From JALCOL01 sp022649665 (lineage in GTDB: Bacteria; Bacillota; Bacilli; Lactobacillales; Enterococcaceae): DNA of 42,172 nt. The notes beneath the pieces were generated by a model. The model was not told the DNA's origin, searched no databases, and saw nothing but the letters and a program-made list of their open reading frames with translations. Position 1 is the first letter of the stretch. Each line of letters opens with the position of its first letter. The position numbers and the translations under genes are program-made. Below are positions 7,500-15,803 of the stretch, piece after piece. The DNA is taken from assembly GCA_030372335.1 (NCBI GenBank), contig JAUDCW010000019.1. One strand, given 5' to 3'.

Positions 7500-8972
7500 T
7501 TGACGCAAACGAACAAACGCATTATGACGACCGTGGTCTTCATTGCGACATTTATGACTGCTGTTGAGGGAACGATCGTTTCCACTGCGATGCCGACGAT
7601 CGTCGGAAGTCTGAAGGGAATCGAGATCATGAACTGGGTCTTCTCGATCTATCTTTTGACGAGCGCGATCTTAACGCCAATCTACGGAAAATTGGCGGAC
7701 CGGATCGGACGTGTCCCGGTATTTTTAGTGGGGATCGGGATTTTTGTCGTCGGCTCATCATTGTGCGCTTTGTCGCAGAGTATGATGGTCTTGATCATCT
7801 CCCGCGCGATCCAAGGAGTCGGTGCGGGTGCGATCATGCCGGTCGCATTGACGATTTTGGCAGATATCTATCCGCCGGAGTCCCGTGCGAAAATGCTCGG
7901 TTTGAACAGTTCGGCTTGGGGGATCGCGAGTGTATTGGGACCGTTAGTCGGCGGAGCGATCGTTGATTTGTTCAGCTGGCATTGGATCTTTTTCATCAAT
8001 GTCCCGATCGGGATCCTGTTGATCATTTTGACAGTCTTTTTCTTTCATGAGTCTTTCGAAAAAAAGAAAGATCAGCCGATGGATCTCTTCGGGTCAACCC
8101 TTTTAGTGACCCTGCTGCTCTTTTTTCTGCTGGGGATCCAGTGGGTCACGGACAAAGAGATGCGTGGACTTAGTTTGCTGTTTTTTGCTTTAGCACTGCT
8201 GCTTTTTTTGGTTTTTCTCTGGCAGGAAAAGCGCGCGGCCGATCCCGTGATCCCGCTGCCGCTTTTTCGGCGCTTCGATTTTGTCAATGCGAATCTGATC
8301 GCGGCGCTGATCAGCGGTTTTCTGATCAGTCTGGATGTCTATATCCCGATGTGGATGCAGGGGATCTTGGGAAAAAGCGCAATGGTCGGTGGAATGATTT
8401 TATCGCCGCTTTCGGTTTTATGGATGGTCGGCTCCTTTTTTGCCAGCAGCCTCTTGAGCAAACATAGTATCCGCTGGACATTGAATGCCGGTTTGCTCGG
8501 GACGCTGGCCGGTGCATTTGCACTGGCGCTGTTTCCGCTGCATACTGCTTCGATCGCCTTTGTGCTGGTGGCGTCGCTTCTCGGCGTTGCGCTGGGGATC
8601 GTGATCACGACCACGACCGTGACTGCACAAACGAGTGTGCCGCAAGTTCATATGGGGGTCGCGACCTCTTTCAATACACTCGTGCGGACGCTCGGGCAAA
8701 CGATCATGGTCTCAGTCTTCGGCGTGATCCTAAACTCGGCGATCGCTTCTCAGCTGAGCGGCAGTTCGATCCCGAACGGCGAGGCAAAGATCAATCAGCT
8801 GATCAACCCGAAAACTGCCGGCATGATCGCAGAACACTGGATCGCACCGCTCAGAAAAATTTTATACGGCGGGATCCACCGTTTATATGTCGCCGGCTTT
8901 CTACTGGTCATTCTTGCGATCCTTCTCAATCAGATCCGTCCCAAAACCAAAAAAAATAACGCTGCTGAATAA
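7500..8972 (+). CDS. MFS drug exporter, DHA2 (14-TM) type
   Basis: 490 residues, rich in membrane spans. Motif C-like GTIVSTAMPTIVGSL lies in the first helices, motif A (GKLADRIGRVPVF) in the first loop, and the RAIQGVGAGAIMPV and LGPLVGGAIVD stretches follow, all typical of EmrB/QacA exporters driven by proton motive force. I chose TTG 7500, preceded by AAAGGAAG at the right spacing; an upstream in-frame TTG at 7470 has no such site. The substrate is unknown. No regulator gene is adjacent. The gene ends in a terminator shared with the opposing mnmM. Confidence 0.88.
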   Translation: MTQTNKRIMTTVVFIATFMTAVEGTIVSTAMPTIVGSLKGIEIMNWVFSIYLLTSAILTPIYGKLADRIGRVPVFLVGIGIFVVGSSLCALSQSMMVLIISRAIQGVGAGAIMPVALTILADIYPPESRAKMLGLNSSAWGIASVLGPLVGGAIVDLFSWHWIFFINVPIGILLIILTVFFFHESFEKKKDQPMDLFGSTLLVTLLLFFLLGIQWVTDKEMRGLSLLFFALALLLFLVFLWQEKRAADPVIPLPLFRRFDFVNANLIAALISGFLISLDVYIPMWMQGILGKSAMVGGMILSPLSVLWMVGSFFASSLLSKHSIRWTLNAGLLGTLAGAFALALFPLHTASIAFVLVASLLGVALGIVITTTTVTAQTSVPQVHMGVATSFNTLVRTLGQTIMVSVFGVILNSAIASQLSGSSIPNGEAKINQLINPKTAGMIAEHWIAPLRKILYGGIHRLYVAGFLLVILAILLNQIRPKTKKNNAAE

Positions 8973-8988
8973 GCAGTGCTATTTTTTT
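8956..8988. terminator. bidirectional terminator between the MFS gene and mnmM
   Basis: The stem CGCTGCT/AGCAGTG, extended by ATA/TAT, has loop GAATA. It is flanked by an A run on the left and a T run on the right. It overlaps both stop codons, so it can serve both strands. Confidence 0.8.
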
Positions 8989-9548
8989 GCGATTTTTTCG
9001 ATGCATAAGAGGAGCGGCGGCGTGTGCCGCTGATTGATAAATTGATAAACTGCCGCTTGATAGTGCGCTTGCGGAAGTGCGGCAGCAAAAGCAAGGACAG
9101 CTTCTTTTTCTTCTTTGCCGCCGGGGTGTCCCCAATAGAGAACGATCACGCAGCGCCCGCCGCGGGCAAGACGCGGCAAAACAGCGCGGATCGCCGTCAA
9201 GGTGCTTTCTTTTTTGGTAATGATCGTTTTGTCGCCGCCCGGTAGATAGCCTAAATTGAAGAGCGCGCCCTTGATCGGAGAATCCGGGGCGATGACTTGA
9301 CCGAGCTCGGCATGCGAGCGCTGGAACAAGTGAACTTGCGAGGCGGCGCCGTGTGCTTCGAGGAGCATTTTCGTGTGCGTGATCGCTTTTTCTTGCAGAT
9401 CGAATGCATAAACGCAGCCGCGTGAACCGACTAGCTGCGCTAAAAACAGCGTATCATGGCCGTTTCCGGCCGTTCCGTCGAGCACAGTATCGCCCGGTGT
9501 GATGACTTCTTCAATGAGCTGATGGGAAAAAGCTAAACTATTTTTCAT
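8979..9548 (-). CDS. mnmM: tRNA U34 methyltransferase MnmM (YtqB family)
   Basis: 189 residues. It is a class I SAM-dependent methyltransferase with motif I VLDGTAGNGHDT near residue 22 and a FNLGYLPGGD block near residue 97 typical of the YtqB family. YtqB, renamed MnmM, is known to methylate nm5s2U34 to mnm5s2U34 in Gram-positive bacteria that lack MnmC. Its ATG overlaps the stop of the radical-SAM gene by 4 nt (ATGA), so the two are translationally coupled. Likely substrates include tRNA-Glu(TTC), present twice at the left of this window. Confidence 0.88.
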   Translation of the reverse strand: MKNSLAFSHQLIEEVITPGDTVLDGTAGNGHDTLFLAQLVGSRGCVYAFDLQEKAITHTKMLLEAHGAASQVHLFQRSHAELGQVIAPDSPIKGALFNLGYLPGGDKTIITKKESTLTAIRAVLPRLARGGRCVIVLYWGHPGGKEEKEAVLAFAAALPQAHYQAAVYQFINQRHTPPLLLCIEKIAKK

Positions 9549-10495
9549 TTTTTCCTCCGAAGGGCTTTTGCGCCTTGGAAAGTTTCACGCCGCGCCATCT
9601 CACGGTCGATCGCATTCAAAACTTCCCACTTTTTCAAACTCCAGCACGGTCCGATCAGCTGATCCCACGGAGCGTCGCCTGTTAAGCGGTGGACGATGAC
9701 CTCCCGCGGCAGCAGTTCAAGCTGGTCGCAAATGACCGCAACATAAGTCTTTTGATCGAGTAATTGCAGCTTTCCGGTGCGGTAATCTTGCGCGATCGCC
9801 GTGTGTTTCAACAGATGCATCAAATGCAGCTTGATGCCTTGGATGTCTGAATCGCGGATCGTGCGTTTTACGTTTTCGACCATCATTTCCGGCGTTTCGC
9901 CTGGAAGACCGTTGATCAAATGCGTGCAAACGCGGATGTTCGCTTTGCGGAGAGCGGCGACCCCCTTGAGATACGTTTCATAGTCATGACCGCGGTTGAT
10001 CTGGCGGCTCGTCGCGGCAAAGGTCGTTTGCAGTCCGAGCTCGACCCATAGATAGAAGCGCTCATTCAGCTCTTTCAGATAAGCGATGGTTTCCGGCGGC
10101 AGGCAATCCGGCCGTGTCCCGATATTGATCCCGACGACGCCGGGCAGGGCGAGGACTTGCTCGAAACGTTCGCGCAAAACGCTCACCGGCGCATACGTAT
10201 TTGTAAAGTTTTGAAAGTAGACCAAGTATTGTTCGGCATACGGCCACTTTTGATGCATCGCGGCTACTTCAGCCGAAAACTGCTCCGGTAATGCTTCACG
10301 CGGCTCCAAGATCAAGTCGCCCGAGCCGGTCGCGCTGCAAAAAGTGCAGCCGCCGACTGCAACATGTCCGTCGCGGTTTGGACAAGTAAAGCCGCCGTCC
10401 AGCGGGACTTTGAATACTTTTCCGCCGAATCGTTCGTGGAGTTCCTCGTTCCAAGTGTGGTAACGCTTTTGCTTAAAAAAATATGGATAAGGCAT
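9545..10495 (-). CDS. radical SAM protein, YtqA/MnmL family (COG1242)
   Basis: 316 residues. Near the N-terminus three Cys form the radical-SAM cluster site (FTCPN then GGCTFCSATG), in the spaced arrangement typical of COG1242 rather than the plain CxxxCxxC. Later motifs include GINIGTRPDCL and HLINGLPGET. From memory, recent work gave YtqA homologs a role in making nm5s2U from cmnm5s2U in some Gram-positives (MnmL). The 4-nt overlap with mnmM fits a two-step wobble-uridine pathway. The start ATG follows AAAGGAAG. It probably shares a transcript with the PAP2 gene 16 nt upstream. Confidence 0.85.
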   Translation of the reverse strand: MPYPYFFKQKRYHTWNEELHERFGGKVFKVPLDGGFTCPNRDGHVAVGGCTFCSATGSGDLILEPREALPEQFSAEVAAMHQKWPYAEQYLVYFQNFTNTYAPVSVLRERFEQVLALPGVVGINIGTRPDCLPPETIAYLKELNERFYLWVELGLQTTFAATSRQINRGHDYETYLKGVAALRKANIRVCTHLINGLPGETPEMMVENVKRTIRDSDIQGIKLHLMHLLKHTAIAQDYRTGKLQLLDQKTYVAVICDQLELLPREVIVHRLTGDAPWDQLIGPCWSLKKWEVLNAIDREMARRETFQGAKALRRKK

Positions 10496-10511
10496 GCAAT
10501 GCTTCCTTTAT

Positions 10512-11159
10512 TTAGTGCCGCAGCTGTTTCAAACGCTCGACGGCATCATATTTTTGAAAAGTCGGATAACTGAAGAATAACCAAGCCAGCCCCAGCGACC
10601 AGCCGCCTAAAATATCGGTCGGGAAATGGACGTTCAAATACATCCGGCTTGCACTGATCATGAGGATCATTAAAATCGCCAGCGTCTCAGCGGCGCAGCG
10701 CAATCCTTTTTGGCGGATCATTTTTTTGCTCAAGACCCACAGCGTGCCGAATAATAGGACTGCGGCCATTGCGTGTCCGCTCGGAAAAGAAGTTGAGGCG
10801 ACTTTGACTTGGTGCAAAAGATCCGGGCGCGGCCGGAGATAGACGAGTTTCACCAAGCCGTTCAAACTAGCGATAATAAAAACGTTAATTGAAAGCCAGA
10901 TCCCCGCTGCTTTGCGATTCTGCGCCAGCAGGAAGAACAAAAAAGCCAAAGTCAAGATCGCGACCGAGCCGGCATTGCCGAATTTTGTGATCCATTTGAA
11001 AAAATGCGCCAGCGCAGGAAACTGCGCGGGAAAGCTTTTTAAAAAAGGAGTCTCAAAAGTGAGATATTCTGGATAAAATTTCACGGTGTAGCCGAGCATC
11101 ACGAAGAAAACTAGTAAGAAGCTGCCGATCAAATAGTTGTGCGATCGCTTGGATTTCAA
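10512..11159 (-). CDS. PAP2-family membrane phosphatase
   Basis: 215 residues with about six membrane spans and the three PAP2 motifs: KLVYLRPRP, SFPSGHAM and SRMYLNVHFPTDILGG, including the catalytic His residues. Such enzymes dephosphorylate undecaprenyl-PP, phosphatidylglycerol-P or similar lipid phosphates on the outer membrane face. A longer frame opens at 11258, but it would overlap the preceding terminator and a TATAAT (11190-11195). I chose TTG 11159 after AAAGGAG, although the spacing of about 11 nt is a little long. Its role in cell-wall lipid recycling is likely by family only. Confidence 0.82.
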   Translation of the reverse strand: MKSKRSHNYLIGSFLLVFFVMLGYTVKFYPEYLTFETPFLKSFPAQFPALAHFFKWITKFGNAGSVAILTLAFLFFLLAQNRKAAGIWLSINVFIIASLNGLVKLVYLRPRPDLLHQVKVASTSFPSGHAMAAVLLFGTLWVLSKKMIRQKGLRCAAETLAILMILMISASRMYLNVHFPTDILGGWSLGLAWLFFSYPTFQKYDAVERLKQLRH

Positions 11160-11189
11160 TAGTAAAAACACTCCTTTGCAATAAAAAAT

Positions 11190-11195
11190 ATTATA
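11190..11195 (-). promoter_or_regulatory. -10 box for the PAP2-mnmL-mnmM unit
   Basis: A perfect TATAAT on the minus strand lies about 30 nt upstream of the chosen PAP2 start. No convincing -35 lies at 17 nt. Confidence 0.5.
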
Positions 11196-11212
11196 GCATG
11201 GTTTTGGACAAT

Positions 11213-11250
11213 TAAAAGGAGGCGCGGCATAAATTTTTGCCGTCGCCTCT
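11213..11250 (-). terminator. terminator of the DUF1700-DUF4097 operon
   Basis: On the minus strand, stem GAGGCG-CGGCA pairs with TGCCG-CGCCTC with a one-base bulge, followed by CTTTTAA. It starts a few bases after the DUF4097 stop codon. Confidence 0.85.
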
Positions 11251-11254
11251 TCGA

Positions 11255-12223
11255 TCAATTATTAAAGGTAATGTCGCCGTAATCGGTTTGGATCGCGAGC
11301 GTTGATTTAGCATTTTCGTCATTAAAAGCGGATTCGTCTGCGGAACGGATCACATTGCCGTACTTGCTGCTGGGTTCGACCCGCAAATTTTGCTGCGGTT
11401 CAAGATATAGTGAAGCTTCCGCTTTTTTTGTTTGGATCTTGCCGCTGCCTTCAAAGGTTCCGTTCATTTCCAGATTGAGATCAGTCGCCTCGATCGCGAG
11501 GTCGCCTTGAAAATCGCGGATCGAACTGGTGCTGTCGCCCAGCGCGGCAAAGGTCAGCTTCCCGGAACTTTCCGCCAGCCGCAGATTTTTGATCTCTTTT
11601 TTAAAAGTTCCCTCAGTGACCGCCGCTTCAGAAAGCTCCAAGTCGGTCAATTTCTCATCGACTGTACAAACTGCGGCTTTGGTATTGATGAGCGAGAGGT
11701 ATCCGGCTGTTTTTTTGACGGTCAGTGCTGAAAAGTCACAATCGTGGATCGAAAGACTGTTGAACGAACTATCGACCGTCACCTCTTTATTCAAATCAGA
11801 AAGCACGACCTGATCAGGCGAAGTGCTTGATTTTAATGAAAGGTTTTTGACATTTTGTGGAAGCGTGATCGTGATCTGCGGCGAAAAAGAACCGAACTGG
11901 AAAAGCTGGATCTTTTCTTCTTGATTGCGCTTATATTTGATTTGCAGCGCATCAACCGTTTGTTTGATTTGCGGCCTGCCGTTCACCGGAGAATAGTTGG
12001 TGTGCACTTTGATTCGGCCATCCAGCGAATCATCTTGCGTGATGTGGTACGTTGCATGATTATTTAGGTCAAGCGTCAACGTTTCCGCCGCATACTGATA
12101 GGAATGCTGTACGGCTTGATGGTACTTTTTTTCCGCAGCCGGAAAACGGAGAGCTGCGCCGATCCCGCCGAAGACCACCATTATGATGCCGATCAGCAGG
12201 AAAAATTTCGTGGACTTTTTCAT
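11255..12223 (-). CDS. DUF4097-family envelope protein
   Basis: 322 residues. One N-terminal membrane anchor (residues 6-26) is followed by a long, Thr/Ser/Leu-rich region of repeating short strands (for example NLSLKSSTS, SLSIHDCDF, DLELSEAAV). This is the pattern of a DUF4097 right-handed beta-structure, ending in the typical LAIQTDYGDITF. It probably sits outside the membrane. Its ATG overlaps the DUF1700 stop by 4 nt, with GGGAGGG just upstream. Family members sit with DUF1700 proteins and are thought to act in envelope sensing; no biochemical role is known. Confidence 0.8.
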   Translation of the reverse strand: MKKSTKFFLLIGIIMVVFGGIGAALRFPAAEKKYHQAVQHSYQYAAETLTLDLNNHATYHITQDDSLDGRIKVHTNYSPVNGRPQIKQTVDALQIKYKRNQEEKIQLFQFGSFSPQITITLPQNVKNLSLKSSTSPDQVVLSDLNKEVTVDSSFNSLSIHDCDFSALTVKKTAGYLSLINTKAAVCTVDEKLTDLELSEAAVTEGTFKKEIKNLRLAESSGKLTFAALGDSTSSIRDFQGDLAIEATDLNLEMNGTFEGSGKIQTKKAEASLYLEPQQNLRVEPSSKYGNVIRSADESAFNDENAKSTLAIQTDYGDITFNN

Positions 12224-12864
12224 CGGTTATTCCCTCCCAACAGCCGCAGATGCCAGAGGAGATAATTTTTCAAAAGCACGAGCGAATACTTTGTGATCGG
12301 GATCAAGATCAAGATGCCGAGGATCGCCAAGCCGCCCAAGAGAAGACATAAAAAGCCCTCGAAACCCAAACCGAGCGGACCGAGATGGAAAAGCGGCAGA
12401 AAAATCAAAAGCGGGAAGAACAAAAAGGTCAAACACAGCACCCAGCCGCCGAAAATCATGGCGAATAAAGCCAAGAAAAGCCAGACGACCAGAAAGATAT
12501 CTAAACACAGTGCTAAAAAGAAGAGCAGCAAACGTTTCAAAAGCGAATGCTGTTTCGGTGGATTCGGATATGACTCCGGCACGGGTGCTTCATCGTCAGA
12601 TGTTTGCAGCGGCTCTTTTTCGATCTCTTCCCAACCGCCCGGATAGATCTTTTTTTCCTGTGGTTCGACGGCAAACTCTGCCAGCAGCTTTTCAGCCGCT
12701 GCTTGCGGCGAGCCTAATTCTTGCGACACTTCGAATTCGCTTTTGCCTTTTGCGATTTCTTTTTCAAATAGATCTTCATATGAATGCAAGATCTCGATTT
12801 GGATCTGTGCGGGGAGCGGGCGCAAATAAATGCCTAATTCGGTTAAATAATGTTCCCGGTTCAT
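12220..12864 (-). CDS. DUF1700/HAAS-domain membrane protein
   Basis: 214 residues. The N-terminal 75 residues form a helical HAAS-type domain (YLTELGIYLRPLP, then ILHSYEDLFEKE and VSQELGSPQAAAEKL). An acidic Pro-rich linker follows, then four hydrophobic spans. Such proteins are usually encoded with a PadR-type repressor and a DUF4097 protein; here the partner DUF4097 gene overlaps it but no PadR gene is in view. The start ATG follows GGGAGG. Tandem AAATGACA repeats lie between the start and a possible TATGAT -10. Confidence 0.82.
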   Translation of the reverse strand: MNREHYLTELGIYLRPLPAQIQIEILHSYEDLFEKEIAKGKSEFEVSQELGSPQAAAEKLLAEFAVEPQEKKIYPGGWEEIEKEPLQTSDDEAPVPESYPNPPKQHSLLKRLLLFFLALCLDIFLVVWLFLALFAMIFGGWVLCLTFLFFPLLIFLPLFHLGPLGLGFEGFLCLLLGGLAILGILILIPITKYSLVLLKNYLLWHLRLLGGNNR

Positions 12865-12986
12865 AATCGGTCCTCCCTTTTGTCATTTTTGTCATTTTCA
12901 TCATACAATGAAATGCTTGCCAATAGGCGATTTTCTTAAAAAATCGGGCAAAAGTTGGTAGCGGACTCAGACTTTGGACTGATTCG

Positions 12987-13003
12987 TGTAACTTATTTGT
13001 AAT
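12987..13003 (+). promoter_or_regulatory. WalR (YycF) box
   Basis: TGTAAC-TTATT-TGTAAT matches the direct-repeat consensus TGTAA(T/C)-N5-TGTAA(T/C) of the essential WalRK system, which controls cell-wall hydrolases in Firmicutes. It lies upstream of such a hydrolase. A second TGTAAT half site is at 13023-13028. Confidence 0.7.
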
Positions 13004-13045
13004 ATAACTGATATCAATTTGTTGTAATTTGACCTTAAATAAAAC

Positions 13046-13074
13046 TTTAATATTACTTAGCTGCTCGATATAAT
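13046..13074 (+). promoter_or_regulatory. promoter of the cell-wall hydrolase gene
   Basis: TTTAAT (13046-13051) and TATAAT (13069-13074) are 17 nt apart. The leader before the start codon would be about 85 nt. The WalR box lies about 85 nt upstream of the expected start site. Confidence 0.7.
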
Positions 13075-13164
13075 GGAGTATGTGGATCATAGAGTTCGGT
13101 GGGAACTTATTTATATAATAGTAGATTGTCAGTGGTGAAAGAGACCTTGAGGGGGAATCCAGTA

Positions 13165-15558
13165 ATGAATCAGCGTCATTTGTCACGCAAAGAGCGACGG
13201 AAACTAATCAAGCAGAAACATCGCCAGCAGATCATCAAGAAAAGCGGTGCCCTTGTTGGAACAACGATGGTTTTAGGCACATTGGGAATTGGGGCCGTTC
13301 CATTTACGCAGGCTGCACCAGCAACTGCGGCAGAGTCAGCGAACGCAACCAGTGTCGACAAATTCATTGAGACGCTTGCGCCTTACGCGCAGGAAACCGC
13401 TTCAGCAAACGATCTGTATGCGTCAGTGATGCTTGCTCAAGCGATCGTTGAAAGCGGCTGGGGACAAAGCAGCCTCTCGACGGCACCGAACCATAATTTG
13501 TTCGGGATCACCGGAGCTTATCAAGGCGCTAGTATCGCGCTTTCGACGCAAGAATTTTTGAATCAGAATTGGAGCACGGTCGTTCAAAACTTCCGAAAAT
13601 ATCCTAGTTATACAGAAAGCTTCCAAGATAATGCGAATGTCATCAAAAATACCGTTCTTGGCGGCAAATCCTATTATTCCGGAGCTTGGAAAAGCAATGC
13701 TTCCAATTATAAAGAAGCGACCGCTTATTTGACGGGGCGGTATGCAACGGCGCCGAACTATGATCAAGTATTGAATCAGATCATTGAAAAATATAATTTG
13801 ACACAATACGATACAGCTGGTTCTGCCGCGCAAACGACTGACAATGCAACTGCGGCAAACGAAGCGGTTCTGACGCCGCTTGCGGTCGATACGACCAAGC
13901 AAACGACGAACACTGCGGCAGACCCGACTGCTGCTGATATTACGGAAAACGGTTTGGCAACACATACTGTGATCGCCGGCGAATCAGTTTGGGGGATTTC
14001 GCATGCATACGGCATGACGATGAAAGACTTCAAAGCACTGAACGGCATCGGCAGCAATAATTTCGTTTATCCGGGAATGGTCGTGAAAGTCGCAAATGTT
14101 CAAACGGAAGCAACTGCTTCAGCAGAAGCGACCGGTACGCATATCGTTCGGACTGGGGAATCGGTCTGGGGAATTTCGCATGCATACGGCATGAGCATGG
14201 ATGAATTCAAAGCACTGAACGGCATTGGCGCGAACAACTTCGTTTACCCGGGGATGGTCGTGAAAGTGACCGGCACACAAACCGAAACGTCCACAGTCGA
14301 TGTACCGGAAGCAACCGGCACGTATACTGTTAAAGCCGGCGAGTCTGTCTGGAGTATTTCGCATGCGCATGGCATGACGATGGAAGGCTTCAAAGCGCTG
14401 AACGGCATCGGTGATGATAACTTTGTCTATGCCGGGATGGTCGTGAAGATCTCCGGTGCTGCCGAAACGGAAGAGGCAGTGGCACCAGCCGAAGAGACGC
14501 AAACTCCTGCTCCAGCTGAAACAACACCAGCGGCAACGGAAGAAGTCAAAGCAGAAACACCGGCGCCAGCAGAAGAAACAGTTGCGAACCTTCCGGCAGC
14601 GACCGGCACGTATACCGTAAAAGCCGGCGACTCAGTGTGGAGTATTGCTGATGCGTACGGCATGACGATGGCTGACTTCAAAGCGCTCAACGGGATCGGC
14701 GACGACAATTATGTGTATCCGGGACTTGTTGTAAAAACCAGCGGTGAAGCAAAACAAGCTGCCGAAACACCAGCACAGCCGGCAGCGCCAGCTGAAAATA
14801 CGCAAACGGACTCCAATCAAGCTGCTACAGCGGATCAAACGGCAACAGACCAAACGCAGCAAGAAACGGCTGCACCTGAACAAAGCACGACCCCTGCAGT
14901 GGAAACGAATGGCACATACACGTTGAAAGCCGGCGATTCGGTCTGGAGCGTTGCAAATGCACACGGCATGTCGATGAGTGATTTCAAGACGGCCAATGGG
15001 ATCGGCGACGATAACTATATGTATCCAGGCATGACGGTTAAAGTCTCCGGTCAAGCAGCGGCTGATTCAACTACGACAGAACAATCCAGCCAAGCACAAA
15101 CAGATCAAAGTTCTGCCAGCAACACTACCAATAACACTACAAACAATACAACAAATAATACAACTACCTTTGTTGACTACAACAAGACGAATAACAATAC
15201 CCAGCCGACGGGCGGATCAGTGATCGATATCGCCTATCAGCAAATCGGCAAACCATATGTATGGGGCGCCAAGGGCCCAGACAGCTTTGACTGTTCCGGG
15301 TTCGTCCGCTACTGCTATTTGCAAGCGACTGGCCGCGACATCGGCGGTTGGACGGTTCCGCAAGAATCAGCCGGCTCCCGCATCTCGGTCGGTGAAGCCC
15401 AAGCTGGCGATCTGTATTTCTGGGGAACTCCAGGCGGATCGTATCACGTCGCTTTGGCCCTCGGCAATGGACAATATATCCATGCTCCGCAGCCGGGTGA
15501 AACAGTCACAGTCGGCAGTGTCGCTTACTATGTACCATCATTTGCCGTTAGAATGTAA
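13165..15558 (+). CDS. multidomain peptidoglycan hydrolase: glucosaminidase, five LysM, NlpC/P60
   Basis: 797 residues. A basic N-terminus and signal peptide run to about residue 60. A GH73-type glucosaminidase domain lies at about 66-215 (catalytic-type Glu in AQAIVESGWG). Five LysM repeats start near 266, 325, 386, 482 and 584, each with a GESVW or GDSVW opening and ending in a YPGMVVKV-like strand. They are separated by Ala/Thr/Glu/Pro-rich linkers, and an Asn/Thr-rich spacer leads to a C-terminal NlpC/P60 peptidase (686-797) with DCSGF, YHVALALG and YIHAP for the Cys-His-His site. It should be secreted, bind the wall through LysM and cut both glycan and stem peptide. ATG 13165 is chosen for the GAGGGGG site; upstream in-frame GTG codons lack one. 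Confidence 0.94.
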   Translation: MNQRHLSRKERRKLIKQKHRQQIIKKSGALVGTTMVLGTLGIGAVPFTQAAPATAAESANATSVDKFIETLAPYAQETASANDLYASVMLAQAIVESGWGQSSLSTAPNHNLFGITGAYQGASIALSTQEFLNQNWSTVVQNFRKYPSYTESFQDNANVIKNTVLGGKSYYSGAWKSNASNYKEATAYLTGRYATAPNYDQVLNQIIEKYNLTQYDTAGSAAQTTDNATAANEAVLTPLAVDTTKQTTNTAADPTAADITENGLATHTVIAGESVWGISHAYGMTMKDFKALNGIGSNNFVYPGMVVKVANVQTEATASAEATGTHIVRTGESVWGISHAYGMSMDEFKALNGIGANNFVYPGMVVKVTGTQTETSTVDVPEATGTYTVKAGESVWSISHAHGMTMEGFKALNGIGDDNFVYAGMVVKISGAAETEEAVAPAEETQTPAPAETTPAATEEVKAETPAPAEETVANLPAATGTYTVKAGDSVWSIADAYGMTMADFKALNGIGDDNYVYPGLVVKTSGEAKQAAETPAQPAAPAENTQTDSNQAATADQTATDQTQQETAAPEQSTTPAVETNGTYTLKAGDSVWSVANAHGMSMSDFKTANGIGDDNYMYPGMTVKVSGQAAADSTTTEQSSQAQTDQSSASNTTNNTTNNTTNNTTTFVDYNKTNNNTQPTGGSVIDIAYQQIGKPYVWGAKGPDSFDCSGFVRYCYLQATGRDIGGWTVPQESAGSRISVGEAQAGDLYFWGTPGGSYHVALALGNGQYIHAPQPGETVTVGSVAYYVPSFAVRM

Positions 15559-15562
15559 TCTA

Positions 15563-15606
15563 AAAGCTTCCCATGGATCGAATCTGATCCGCGGGAAGCT
15601 TTTTTT
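15563..15606 (+). terminator. terminator of the hydrolase gene
   Basis: A perfect stem AAAGCTTCCC/GGGAAGCTTT with an inner GGATC/GATCC helix is followed by a T run. Confidence 0.92.
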
Positions 15607-15650
15607 GGGTTGAAATATTAGAATTTTCAGAAAAAGGCGGTGAAAAAGTG

Positions 15651-15679
15651 TTGACAATGAGAAAAATCCAGTATATAGT
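15651..15679 (+). promoter_or_regulatory. ilv operon promoter
   Basis: A consensus -35 TTGACA (15651-15656) and -10 TATAGT (15674-15679) are separated by exactly 17 nt, giving a leader of about 230 nt before ilvD. Confidence 0.9.
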
Positions 15680-15749
15680 TAACCCAAGATTTTTATTTGA
15701 TTAAGAAATTTTAATAATAATCTAATAAATACAAAATGAGGCGTTTACG

Positions 15750-15803
15750 ATGAAAGTACGAAATAATGGTTTGGTGATTATTATTTTGCGAAAGAGGGCT
15801 TAG
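15750..15803 (+). CDS. ilv leader peptide (17 aa)
   Basis: A short frame in the operon leader reads MKVRNNGLVIIILRKRA. It has six consecutive branched-chain codons (Leu-Val-Ile-Ile-Ile-Leu) and a GAGGCG site just upstream. It is the sensing element of a ribosome-mediated attenuator: low charged Ile, Val or Leu tRNA should stall the ribosome here. The closest known arrangement is the Lactococcus leu-ilv leader. It was identified by eye in the leader. Confidence 0.88.
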   Translation: MKVRNNGLVIIILRKRA

